The notes beneath the pieces are model-generated. The model saw only the letters and a program-made list of their open reading frames with translations, was not told the origin of the DNA and ran no database searches. A program made the position numbers and the translations under genes. A stretch of 22,673 bases of DNA from a virus: the IMG/VR virus record IMGVR_UViG_3300044961_000859, positions 1 to 22,673 of that record; one strand, 5' to 3'. Numbering within the stretch: position 1 is the stretch's first letter; every line of letters starts with the position of its first letter. Shown in pieces: positions 6,111-14,808 of this stretch.

Positions 6111-7385
6111 TTATGAAATTCTAGTGAATATAGCTTGTTCAATGAGGTGAGCTTGGTCGCCCATGCGATAAATGGTTTGTCCAGCCGCACCCCCACTCAC
6201 TTTTATTCTAATCTGTACTTGTTGTCCCTGATTAAGTTGCAACATACGACCTCCATTTGTGTTGCAAAAGCCAGTAGAAAATCGGTTGCGCGCTAATTCT
6301 AGATTTAGCCCGGGAAATACCAATTCACACTCCACATTTAGAGGGGCTGGTCCCCCTACGTGAATTGGGAAAGCATAGGCATAAATCCACCACCAGCCTG
6401 TTTCTGGACAAGTAAAAGTGAAGGTAGATGTGTTGTAGCAATTGTTTCTGTTTATAGGAGCACTATCTAGAGGCAATATTATTTCTTGATTATCAAAAAA
6501 TTGATAAGCCCCACCTGCACGAGTTGCAAAACACCAAACATTGCTGTAAATGGCATTTTGCACAAAAGCTGTGGAGGCAGCATTTGTGGAAGAATTACGA
6601 GCATTTGAAATAGTTGGCACCGTAATAGAAGAAGAAAAGGAAGCTGTGTTGGAAAAAGAAGAAGCCCCTGTGAATGAAGATGAGCCAGCTAAAGTGGTGG
6701 TGCCAGATAAAGTGGTGGCGCCAGCAAAAGTATTGTTTCCTGTGAATGTGTTGGAGCCATTAAGTATTTCTTGTTTTTTACTTTCTGCAAATGCCGTGGA
6801 AGCAGCTTTAGTGGAATTGTCGTTGTTTGGAGTTGAAGGCACTAATAAAGAAGAGGAGCCTGAAAAATTGTAGGAGCCAGTGAAAGTATTAGAGCCAGTG
6901 AGGAGCTGATTAAAGCGGGCATAAACAGAGTTGCGGCTGGGAGCAGAAAGAGTGTCGGAGTTCCAAGATGGTCCGTAAGGCTCGTCAATAACTGTTGTTG
7001 GTGCTAAATTCACTCCGTTGGCTTCAAGCTGCTGCAGCACAAAAAACAAAAGAGAATAAAGTTCTTCGGTGCGTAAGCGAAGGCGAGACAGCCCATTAGT
7101 TAGTGCCGCTGCAGTGGAGAGAGAAAGAAAAGTGGTGTCAGAAGGGAGTAAAGGAGTGAGGCGCTGCACTTGCACTATGGTGCCTAACTGCACATTAGGT
7201 CCGGTATAAGAAATGGCGTTGGTGTTGGTTTTTGTGTAGAGGGAAGTTTTATTCACACCATCGTGCAAAACTAAAAAGTCAGTTTCGTTGAGGTTGGGAG
7301 AAAGTTGAAGCGGCGTCACATTAATGGTGAAGGAAGTGCCGCTTAAGTTGTTGAGGCGCAAAACGGAAGTGGAAAAATTAACCAT
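6111..7385 (-). CDS. Tail fibre protein, T7 gp17-like N terminus
   Basis: Receptor-binding fibre of 424 residues. Residues 1-80 resemble the virion-anchoring N-terminal domain of T7-type fibres (YTGPN...GTIVQVQRLTP). A helical segment follows at 95-122. Residues 163-250 are short repeats of the NTFTG / TTLSG / SSFTG type, as in fibrous shaft regions, with two copies of a linker containing AASTAF (about 195-200 and 269-274) that is common in phage fibres. The C-terminal part (about 285-424) looks like a C1q/TNF-type beta sandwich (FTCPETGWWWIYAYA) and would contact the cell surface. It is the last gene of the leftward block and ends 27 bp before the bidirectional terminator. AAAGGAA precedes its ATG. 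Confidence 0.85.
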   Translation of the reverse strand: MVNFSTSVLRLNNLSGTSFTINVTPLQLSPNLNETDFLVLHDGVNKTSLYTKTNTNAISYTGPNVQLGTIVQVQRLTPLLPSDTTFLSLSTAAALTNGLSRLRLRTEELYSLLFFVLQQLEANGVNLAPTTVIDEPYGPSWNSDTLSAPSRNSVYARFNQLLTGSNTFTGSYNFSGSSSLLVPSTPNNDNSTKAASTAFAESKKQEILNGSNTFTGNNTFAGATTLSGTTTLAGSSSFTGASSFSNTASFSSSITVPTISNARNSSTNAASTAFVQNAIYSNVWCFATRAGGAYQFFDNQEIILPLDSAPINRNNCYNTSTFTFTCPETGWWWIYAYAFPIHVGGPAPLNVECELVFPGLNLELARNRFSTGFCNTNGGRMLQLNQGQQVQIRIKVSGGAAGQTIYRMGDQAHLIEQAIFTRIS

Positions 7386-7420
7386 GAGACAATTCCTTTA
7401 TTTTTTCCTTTATTCTTTGT

Positions 7421-10400
7421 TTATTCTTTATTTTGTGGTTGTTGTTGCAAATAAAATTCAATGAAGGCTTTTGCATCTTCCATTTGAGAAGATCTGAAAG
7501 TTGCATTTAAGCTAGATGAGAGTTGTTTTAGAGCAGAAGGCTTGGGTAAGTTGCGTTCTGTTGCGAGCCTATCAACAAGAAACTTGTTATAAGCCACAAC
7601 TAAGCGCAAACGAAGCAAAAGCTGTCTTTGTTCTTCTAATTTAATTTGTTCTTCTTCTGACAAACTTGCTTTTTCCACAGTGAGGCGTTTGTTTAATTTA
7701 TTAATTGCTCCAGACAACTCCCGTTGAAGGGTGTCAAAATCTTCATAGTTTCTCACTAAGTTGCGTTCTTGGTCAATGGAAGACAAAGAAAGCCCTCCCA
7801 TGTTTTGCAAGAACCAACCAATAGGCTCACTGGCTTCCACTTGCTTGCGCTTTCCTCCTGAAGTGGGAGTGAAGCCCAACCACCCAGGGCGCCCTGGTTG
7901 TTCTTGTTTAAAGCTAGGACTAGTTTTTCTTGCTTGCCCTGTGATGGAAGTGGGTAGAAGGGACTCGTCAAAGCTTTTCAATAAAGGAAATAATTGCACC
8001 AAAGCTTTTCTAATAGAGGAAGGAAGCGGCACACCAATGAGAGTGTCTTGTTGTGTTGGGTCTGGAATTGGTTCTAGGGTGTCGGGGTCCAGACCAAAAA
8101 GAGGAAAAGCTGCACTAATATAAGTGGAAGAAAGAAGTTCTTGAAGAGTTTCAGTGATGGGCTTGAGCGGGTCGCGAGCTTGTTCAATTTGTTCTTTCAC
8201 ACTACCCACCGGCACCCCCATACTGCGCCCAATGTCTTCTGCCAACTCACGGAAGAAAGACAAAGAATCAAGGTAGAAGTCAATGCTGGTTGGCATAACT
8301 CCGTAAGCTTTGCCAGTAGAAGGGTCGCGCGCAATGGCAATCACATAGTCGTCCTTTTGCCACTGTGTCATTTCTGCATCCGTTAGGAAGCTTCCCTGAG
8401 CAGCTTGTGCATAAAGGCTCAACACGCGCCCAGCTCTCCATGGGTAGAGGAGCGCATAGCGAACTGCAGCCCCTGGCGCGCTCATAGCAAAAGAAGCGAA
8501 AGGCATACCAATGCTGCCATAGTATTTTCCAAATAGTCCAGGGTCCATGTTAATTTGGAAAAACTCGTCCGTGTGGCGGATGAGGTCGTCAATGGAAGTG
8601 AATTGGCTCCCCTTTTCAAAAGCCAATGTGCGAATGGCTGCCCAGCGCGCGGCAAAGTCTGCATGTTGGTTTGCCACTGCCAACAAATTATAGGCTGAAT
8701 TAAAACTGGCAGAAATTATTTCTTTTGTTAAATCAGCTACAGTGCCAACAGCTCCCGTAATGGGGGAGCCAAATTTTGCATGGTAGGCTTTGTTAAACAA
8801 AAGAAAGCGCTGCAATGATTTCAGTGATAGTTTTTCAAAAGGATGCGCCACATTATTCAGCACTTCACCAGTGGAGGAAATGAAGCCACCGCCGCGCTTT
8901 AGCATGGTGGCTTCAAATAGGTCTTGTAGTGTGTAGGTGGATGTGCCAATTGTTACAGTGGCTGATTTATTAAAAACATCCAGGCTTTTCTTAGCCATCA
9001 TGCGCGTCACTTCAGCTGTGGCAATCCCAAGTTGCGAAAGACTACCAGTGGCAGCATAAAGGCTAACTGCGTTTTGAAACACCACTCTCTTAACATAGTT
9101 TAAGGGAGAAGCCAATAAGGCGCTTTTTCTAAACAAAGAAGTGTAGGGCACAACAAATCTTTGAATTGTTTGTCCCAAAATGCCTAGGTCTGCCCAGCTT
9201 TGATTCATTTGTAAAATGGCGCCAAATTGTTCCGCCACTGTTCTGTGAATGAAAAGCCCCTCCACTTCTTTAACTAGGTCAGGAGAAGAAGCAAAAACTT
9301 CTTTAATAAGAGGGTTGGTGCCCATTCTAATGTAGTCGCGAGAGTTTTGCTTAATAAGGGAAGAAGGCAAAATCCATCCTTGTTCAATGCCTTCCACCAT
9401 AAGGTCTTTGAAAAGCGTGGTGGGCACTACAGCTTCTTTTAATTCATTTGCATAATCTTGTATGGCTTTTATTGGGTCGAGCACAATTGCCTCTCCTAAA
9501 TTTGTAAGAGGCAAATCTAATTTTGTGTTGAAAAATTCAGTGAGTTCGTCAGACAAAGCGGGCGTTTGTACCAACACGCCGCTTTCAAACAGCTTTTCAA
9601 TTTGTTCTGGCTTTAGTTTGCTTTCCAATAAAGCAGAGAGGGCGCCGGGGTCACGAGCTAAGTCTAGTAGTTCAAGCTCTTCCATTCCCAATAGGGCGGC
9701 TAGTGCATCGTATTTCAAAACTAGGGGCACATGGCTGGCTCTTGCTTGTAAAAAAAATGCATCGGTGTCAAACAAAGAAGAAGAAGAGCTCTTCACAGAA
9801 AGGGTTTTGGAAAATTCATCAAATAGTTTTTTTGCTTCTTGTTGGGCTCTTAGTGGAAAATAGCCACCATTTTCCAAGGTGGGAATGTCGAGGCCTTCTC
9901 TTCCTGCAATAGCACGTAAGGTGTCGAAGGCTTCACTAATTTTCCCACTCAGTTCATCTAGAGTTTGTATGGAAGTAGGAGGGAGTCCTAAGTTTTGTAG
10001 TTTCCTAATGTGGGCGTTGTAGCGCTCAATGAGCTGGTTGCGCACAATTGGTGAGTCTGTTATGTTGTAGAGCTTGGGCATTTGCCCTATCACAATGTGG
10101 TCATAGAGAAGGTTTTGCACTTGTGCTTCTGGAAGAAAAGGCAACTTAAATTTCAGCTCCTCATACAACTTCCTCACATTGGGTAAAATTTTATAAACTG
10201 TGGCGGTTTCAATTAGGTTGCGCGCCAGTTCTGCGCGGTCGAGAAAAGCATAGCGAACAGCACCAGCATCTGTCATTGTTTCCGTGAGCGCTTGCCACGC
10301 CCAGCTTTTCCATCCAAGTAATTTTGCTAGTGCACTCTCTATTTTGTTGTAGTTTTTAATGTTGGGTATGTGCGCCACTGAAGCTGCCTTAATGGCATAT

Positions 10401-10561
10401 TCTTGTTGTAAAAGAAGCTCAAGGCGCGCTGTGTCGGTGAGAAGCCCGGCTTTTGCCCTTAAATCTTCAAAGTATTGGCGAATTCTGTTGGCTAAAGGAG
10501 ATTCAGCAAATTCCTTAATTTCAGGAGGAGAAGCTGGCGGCGGACACTTCATGGCTGACAT
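7421..10561 (-). CDS. Large internal virion / DNA-ejection protein
   Basis: A 1046-residue, mostly helical protein in the position of the T7 gp15/gp16 core proteins, between the second large virion gene and the tail fibre. Residues about 450-720 contain conserved-looking helical blocks (SLFRKSALLASPLNYVKRVV; DEFFQINMDPG; MPFASFAMSAPGAAVRY) that recall the large polyvalent or ejection proteins of podoviruses (LPD38-type). The C-terminal 930-1040 region is a probable coiled coil. I see no lytic transglycosylase motif. The likely role is entry with the DNA and forming a channel across the envelope. AGGAG lies 9 nt before the first ATG, which is therefore preferred over the ATG three codons later. 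The gene overlaps the preceding gene by 13 nt. The family assignment is by position and composition. Confidence 0.7.
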   Translation of the reverse strand: MSAMKCPPPASPPEIKEFAESPLANRIRQYFEDLRAKAGLLTDTARLELLLQQEYAIKAASVAHIPNIKNYNKIESALAKLLGWKSWAWQALTETMTDAGAVRYAFLDRAELARNLIETATVYKILPNVRKLYEELKFKLPFLPEAQVQNLLYDHIVIGQMPKLYNITDSPIVRNQLIERYNAHIRKLQNLGLPPTSIQTLDELSGKISEAFDTLRAIAGREGLDIPTLENGGYFPLRAQQEAKKLFDEFSKTLSVKSSSSSLFDTDAFFLQARASHVPLVLKYDALAALLGMEELELLDLARDPGALSALLESKLKPEQIEKLFESGVLVQTPALSDELTEFFNTKLDLPLTNLGEAIVLDPIKAIQDYANELKEAVVPTTLFKDLMVEGIEQGWILPSSLIKQNSRDYIRMGTNPLIKEVFASSPDLVKEVEGLFIHRTVAEQFGAILQMNQSWADLGILGQTIQRFVVPYTSLFRKSALLASPLNYVKRVVFQNAVSLYAATGSLSQLGIATAEVTRMMAKKSLDVFNKSATVTIGTSTYTLQDLFEATMLKRGGGFISSTGEVLNNVAHPFEKLSLKSLQRFLLFNKAYHAKFGSPITGAVGTVADLTKEIISASFNSAYNLLAVANQHADFAARWAAIRTLAFEKGSQFTSIDDLIRHTDEFFQINMDPGLFGKYYGSIGMPFASFAMSAPGAAVRYALLYPWRAGRVLSLYAQAAQGSFLTDAEMTQWQKDDYVIAIARDPSTGKAYGVMPTSIDFYLDSLSFFRELAEDIGRSMGVPVGSVKEQIEQARDPLKPITETLQELLSSTYISAAFPLFGLDPDTLEPIPDPTQQDTLIGVPLPSSIRKALVQLFPLLKSFDESLLPTSITGQARKTSPSFKQEQPGRPGWLGFTPTSGGKRKQVEASEPIGWFLQNMGGLSLSSIDQERNLVRNYEDFDTLQRELSGAINKLNKRLTVEKASLSEEEQIKLEEQRQLLLRLRLVVAYNKFLVDRLATERNLPKPSALKQLSSSLNATFRSSQMEDAKAFIEFYLQQQPQNKE

Positions 10562-13500
10562 GGTGAATTGCTCCTATTTGGTATGTCGGAAAGTTGCTCT
10601 TTCATGGAAGTAGATGGCTCTGGCGCTGGCTCAGGCGACTTTGTTCTTTTTTTGGTTTTGGCTTTTGGCTTGGAAGGAGGGGGAGGTGAAGGCTTGGGAG
10701 GCAAAACAACAGAGTCTTGAGAAGCTTCTGGAAATAAATTGCGTTCAATGATTTCGTCAACAATGGGCTTTAGCCTTTCGTCTAAAGTGGCTTCCATTTG
10801 ATTGAGAATTTTAGCTGCACTATCACGAAGATTGGCATCTACAGTGAGGCGCTCTGGATAAAATTTAGCGGCATAGGCATCGGTGTTGTAGCGAGCTGCC
10901 ACAGCTTCAATGGCAGATGGGAGTGTAGAAAGTGGCTTGCTTTTCTCCACCTTCATTTTTGTGGAATCGAGAGCCATTACAAATCCCGATTTTTTGTCAT
11001 ATACACTATCAAATCCCAGATTTCTTAGGTTTTCAGATATGGTGTCGTTAATTTCTTTTAAAAAGCTTTCACTAGAGTCGAAGCCACTTCGTATAATGTT
11101 CGATTCTAGTTTTGTAAGAATGGTGTTGTAAGTGGTGGTTTTGTTTCTTCTAATAGATTTGAGAGTGGTTTGCTTTAGCTCTTGTGGAATGTTTTCTAAA
11201 AGCTGCTCCACAATAGGAGAAGTGGTGGGTATTTTGGCTCTTGCATTGAGCGTGGCTTCAAATGAATGGGAAAGTTCGTAAATGGAAGGCTTGAGTGGCT
11301 TGGCTTCAGAAAGAGATGATGCGTTTTCGCTTACAAGTGCTTTTGCATACATTTCTACGGTGCGCGGCTTTTCTATTAAATAAAGCCCACTTCCTAATTC
11401 TCCTCTTGTCCCGTAGAGGCGCAAGTTGTAAGAGGGGCTCCAATCCGCTATTGCTGTTCCGTGGTAGAGCTTGGTTGGGAGGGTGGTCACAAACTGTTTG
11501 GCTTCTGGTTTCAACAAAGAAGAAGAAGAAGTTACAGTTTCAATTATGTTGTTATTTAGCCGCACCAAAGAAGAAGCAAACTCAGGAAGAGATTTTCTTT
11601 GTTGTTGAAGGAGAAAAGAAAGAGTGTCGTAATTCACCTCACTCACCGCTTCTCTAATTGCTGGCGGAAGCTGATTTAAAACTTGCTTTGGTAAATTTAA
11701 TCGAGCCTCATTATTAATGGCTCTCATAATTGCAGAAGAATCTAAAGGAGAGTAGGGAAGTGCTAAAGGGTCGTAGCGGCGCCCAAAGTCATAAGAAGTG
11801 GAGAAAAGCTCATCTAGTTGCATGAGCTGGCTTCTAATGATGGCTTTATGAGCTGCAATTTGCTCAGCAGCTTCTAACAAATTAGAAGTGGGGGCGGCTT
11901 TAATTCCTCCTGGCACATCATCAATTCCTCTCAAAAACAAAGAACTTCCAATTTCTATGGGAGTGTCGCTCGCTCTTCCCACCCCTATACGCAGCGCCAA
12001 TCCTCCTGGAGTGGAGGCTTCTATCCCTTCGGTGGTTTTTGTTATGGGAGGCAAAGCACTTTGCACCACTTCTATGTCGTTGGTTGGCACTCGCACCACC
12101 TTAGTTGGTGGTAGTTCATTTTGTTCTAACCACGCCTCCATTTGAATGGGAGGAAGCTTTTCTTCAACTTCCGTGGGGGAAGCTTTTGTAATAGAAGAGG
12201 AGTTGGTGCCTTCTGTAAGTTGTTTTGGTGGAGGGGCGCCTTGCAAAGCAGTTTGTTCTAATCTAGCCTCCATCTGAATGGGAGGAATTTTTTGTTCAAT
12301 TCCTGTGGGGGAAGTTTTTGTAATAGAAGACGATGGAGGCAACAACTCCACTTTTACATTGCTTTGTCCTGGTTGTTGTTTTCCTGGAGGTAAAGCAAAA
12401 CTTCCCTCTGCATTTCCTTGCAACAAGTTTTGTTCAAGCCAAGCCCTCATGGTAAGCGGAGGCTCTTTTGGCACCCCCACGTCTGGCACACCAGGGCTTT
12501 TAGGAGCAGACAAAGAAGAAGAAGGAGAAGGAGGAGAAGAAGGAGGAGTCCATTCAGCCTCTCCCACTGGTGGGTATTTGGGAGGAGGAGGAGAAGCTCC
12601 ACTTGATATTTTACTTCCTTGTTGGGCTGCTTCGGACAAAGAGCGGCGCCCAAGCTTGCGCAGCGCACTCCTCAAAATGTCGCCCACAACATTATCAACT
12701 GGGTTGAAAAGCTGAGTCCCAACTTCAATGGCTGTGCCTAGTGGGTCTGATTTTGCCACTGCCATGATGTCATTTACCAGCTGCTGAAATGGGTTGGAGC
12801 TTGGCGCTCCCTTCACATTTGCAGGGCGGCGAGGACTATAAAAGATGCCTTTGTTTTTCCCTTTAGGGTCGTTGGTGTCTGCAATTTGCCCGCCTCGCAA
12901 AGCCTCCCTAATTAGGTTTTGGTTTTTGGCTTTCTCTGTGTCGTAGCCCAAAAGTCTGCTAAACCTGTATTTTTCGGGAAGCAATATGGTGATGCCCTCT
13001 CGTATGAGCTCATCATACTTCTCTCTCTTCGCCCCCAAATTTTCAAGCCAATCCCCTATTTTTTTGTCTTTTTCTGCACTGGCTGCAAACGTTAAGTTGA
13101 GAGGAAGGCCGAGCAAATAATTCAAACCACCTAGCACACCAGCCCCTGCTTGCCCAAATTCTCCTTTTAAAGGATTGAAGTTGCTTTCTTTTTGTTGTTG
13201 GGCAGAGCCAAACAAAATGTCCAACCATGGATTGGAGCTGTGTTCAGAGGGAGAAGAATGCCATTGTTTGTCTGCTCTCGGCACATTTAAGAGGCGGGAG
13301 CGGTCGCCTAAAATTTGCTCTGTTTTCTCTATTGCTTGTTGTTGTGATTGATAGCGTCTTCCTGCTGTGGAATTAAGAGCAGCAATTCCTTGCTTGATGA
13401 GGTCGGCTGTGGATTGCGGATTGAGTGTGTCGTAGATGTGAGGCTTTTTTGTAGCAATAATTTCGGGCGCATATAAATTGGAGTCTTGCGTGTAGTCTTG

Positions 13501-13950
13501 TAGGTCCCGCAAAACTTGCGGCATTTGCCTAACTGAAGACAAAAGAACGTCTTCCCCGCCTCCGCCTATGGGCTGCTCTGGCGCCACAGGCGTGAAATTG
13601 AGAGCCTCTTCTAAATCCCCCGACAAAGAAGATGGTTTTTCCACGCGCTCCTCTTCTTGTGGAGGGGTTTCTTCTGGCTCTTCTGCTAACGCTGTTTCTG
13701 GAGGGGGTTCTGCTTCTGGAAGGGGAAGCGCATTGGCTTCTGCTTCTACCACGTCTGGGCGCACAAATTCCTGCACACTTCCAGGAGCAGATGCAGGCTC
13801 AGGCGCAGGGGCAGGGGCAGGCTGCCCATTTAAATTTTCAAGTGCTGCTGCTTCTTCTGCTGTTGGGCTTGCCTTCACTACTGGCAAAGGCGCCACCATT
13901 GGCTTTTCTTGATTTGAATTTTTTCTTTGTTGAGACAAAATTAAGCTCAT
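10549..13950 (-). CDS. Large virion-associated protein with ADP-ribosyltransferase-like domain
   Basis: A multidomain protein of 1133 residues from the ATG at 13950, chosen because GAGGAGGTGAT lies about 9 nt upstream; a TTG at 13956 (numbering used here) is too close to that site. Residues 1-130 are Pro/Ala/Glu-rich, and 450-620 form a Pro/Ser linker with three imperfect repeats ending in LEQ-x3-LQG or similar. Residues about 826-1003 look like an ADP-ribosyltransferase fold of the polyvalent-protein type: YHGT (His832), GSGLYLIE (Tyr859), MYAKAL, YELSHSF, and a final GFDSVYD...FVMALDSTKMKV block. The glutamate usually found before the last strand is replaced by Ser/Gly (990-991), so activity is doubtful. 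The C-terminal tail is Lys/Pro-rich. It sits between NblA and the large ejection protein, so it is probably packaged and injected. Confidence 0.7.
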   Translation of the reverse strand: MSLILSQQRKNSNQEKPMVAPLPVVKASPTAEEAAALENLNGQPAPAPAPEPASAPGSVQEFVRPDVVEAEANALPLPEAEPPPETALAEEPEETPPQEEERVEKPSSLSGDLEEALNFTPVAPEQPIGGGGEDVLLSSVRQMPQVLRDLQDYTQDSNLYAPEIIATKKPHIYDTLNPQSTADLIKQGIAALNSTAGRRYQSQQQAIEKTEQILGDRSRLLNVPRADKQWHSSPSEHSSNPWLDILFGSAQQQKESNFNPLKGEFGQAGAGVLGGLNYLLGLPLNLTFAASAEKDKKIGDWLENLGAKREKYDELIREGITILLPEKYRFSRLLGYDTEKAKNQNLIREALRGGQIADTNDPKGKNKGIFYSPRRPANVKGAPSSNPFQQLVNDIMAVAKSDPLGTAIEVGTQLFNPVDNVVGDILRSALRKLGRRSLSEAAQQGSKISSGASPPPPKYPPVGEAEWTPPSSPPSPSSSLSAPKSPGVPDVGVPKEPPLTMRAWLEQNLLQGNAEGSFALPPGKQQPGQSNVKVELLPPSSSITKTSPTGIEQKIPPIQMEARLEQTALQGAPPPKQLTEGTNSSSITKASPTEVEEKLPPIQMEAWLEQNELPPTKVVRVPTNDIEVVQSALPPITKTTEGIEASTPGGLALRIGVGRASDTPIEIGSSLFLRGIDDVPGGIKAAPTSNLLEAAEQIAAHKAIIRSQLMQLDELFSTSYDFGRRYDPLALPYSPLDSSAIMRAINNEARLNLPKQVLNQLPPAIREAVSEVNYDTLSFLLQQQRKSLPEFASSLVRLNNNIIETVTSSSSLLKPEAKQFVTTLPTKLYHGTAIADWSPSYNLRLYGTRGELGSGLYLIEKPRTVEMYAKALVSENASSLSEAKPLKPSIYELSHSFEATLNARAKIPTTSPIVEQLLENIPQELKQTTLKSIRRNKTTTYNTILTKLESNIIRSGFDSSESFLKEINDTISENLRNLGFDSVYDKKSGFVMALDSTKMKVEKSKPLSTLPSAIEAVAARYNTDAYAAKFYPERLTVDANLRDSAAKILNQMEATLDERLKPIVDEIIERNLFPEASQDSVVLPPKPSPPPPSKPKAKTKKRTKSPEPAPEPSTSMKEQLSDIPNRSNSPCQP

Positions 13951-13964
13951 CCCCAATCACCTCC

Positions 13965-14210
13965 TCACAAAATTAATGCAGAAGAAGGAAGAAAAGAAGA
14001 GGCAAGCTCATTTAAATAGAGTTTTCTTGCCACAACATAGAGGCGATAAACTTCTTTGAGAAGCTCAATTGCTTGTTCTCGGCTTAAATTGGAAGCTTGA
14101 TTAGCAAAAGCTGCAATTGCAAATTCTTCTTCTAACGACAAGAAAGAAGGTGGGGAAGATGGTGGGAGAGAAGGCGAGGGGAAAGAAGAGTTAGTGGATT
14201 GGTTGTTCAT
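13965..14210 (-). CDS. nblA: NblA-like phycobilisome degradation protein
   Basis: An 81-residue protein whose residues 24-72 follow the NblA pattern: LSLEEEFAIAAFANQ, a short turn with NLSREQA, then a long second helix ELLKEVYRLYVVARKLYLNEL. Cyanobacterial NblA has the same LSLEQQF...FA.Q...MS.DQA...L..LY...VVRE..Y.ELL arrangement. NblA binds phycobiliproteins and hands phycobilisomes to a Clp protease. Phage copies are known in viruses of Microcystis, Planktothrix and filamentous cyanobacteria, where they are thought to feed amino acids to virus production or prevent photodamage. Unusual here are a 23-residue Ser/Pro-rich N-terminal extension and the location inside the virion operon. Its ATG overlaps the adaptor stop by 4 nt (ATGA), and the large virion gene follows 14 bp after it. 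Confidence 0.8.
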   Translation of the reverse strand: MNNQSTNSSFPSPSLPPSSPPSFLSLEEEFAIAAFANQASNLSREQAIELLKEVYRLYVVARKLYLNELASSFLPSSALIL

Positions 14211-14791
14211 AGTCCTAAATTAAATGAGCGTCCTCTTGTTGTGCCTGTGGTGCCTCTTAGTTGTGCAATAAGAGCATCGGCCATGTTTCGGTGGGCCGAA
14301 CTTAAAGCAGTGTCGTCTAAGTAGGAAGTTAATAAAATGGAAGCTGCTAAATGCTGAATGGCTGGCACAAATAGGGGGCTAATGCCTATGTCAGCATCGT
14401 CAGAAGCTGGTAGTGTGGGGCAAGTTAAAGCATGAAGGCGGATAAGAAAAGGCTGCTCAATCTTGTTGCTCACATAGAGAGTGTTGCCCACCAAGCTATA
14501 GCCTATGTGGTGGTTTAGTTGCTCAAGTGGTAGAAAAGGAATTTTTTTGAAATTATTATTTTGTTCCAAAAAACAAGAATATATTTGAAGAATTGTGCCT
14601 GGTAAAGTTTCAATAGGCTGTGTGGCAGACACCAACAATTCAAATTGCTGTGGGCGTAAAGTAGTAGCAATCATCAAAATGGCACTTTGAGCAGCATTTT
14701 TTACGGTGGTGCCCAAGGTGCCATTGGAAGATGAAAGCCTTGGTTCTCCTATGAGCTGCAGAATGGAGTTAAGAAAATCAAGGAGGGACAT
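14207..14791 (-). CDS. Head-tail adaptor / tail tubular protein A (T7 gp11-like)
   Basis: A 194-residue protein following the capsid gene, as gp11 does in T7. The N-terminal segment LNSILQLIGEPRLSS...NAAQSAILMIATTLRP matches the usual start of gp11-type adaptors (N-x-IL-x-x-IGE-P, then a long helix). The protein would attach under the portal ring and receive tail components. AAGGAT lies upstream of the ATG. The stop overlaps the NblA start. T7-like phages normally have the large nozzle gene gp12 next; here that gene is absent and NblA takes its place. Confidence 0.75.
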   Translation of the reverse strand: MSLLDFLNSILQLIGEPRLSSSNGTLGTTVKNAAQSAILMIATTLRPQQFELLVSATQPIETLPGTILQIYSCFLEQNNNFKKIPFLPLEQLNHHIGYSLVGNTLYVSNKIEQPFLIRLHALTCPTLPASDDADIGISPLFVPAIQHLAASILLTSYLDDTALSSAHRNMADALIAQLRGTTGTTRGRSFNLGL

Positions 14792-14808
14792 GGGCTTTCA
14801 TCCTTTAA

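Noticed and set aside
6550-6873. 107-codon plus-strand frame inside the fibre gene, and similar long antisense frames in the large virion genes
   Set aside because: They are shadows of repetitive Ser/Thr- or Pro-coding sequence on the minus strand, without ribosome sites or recognisable domains.
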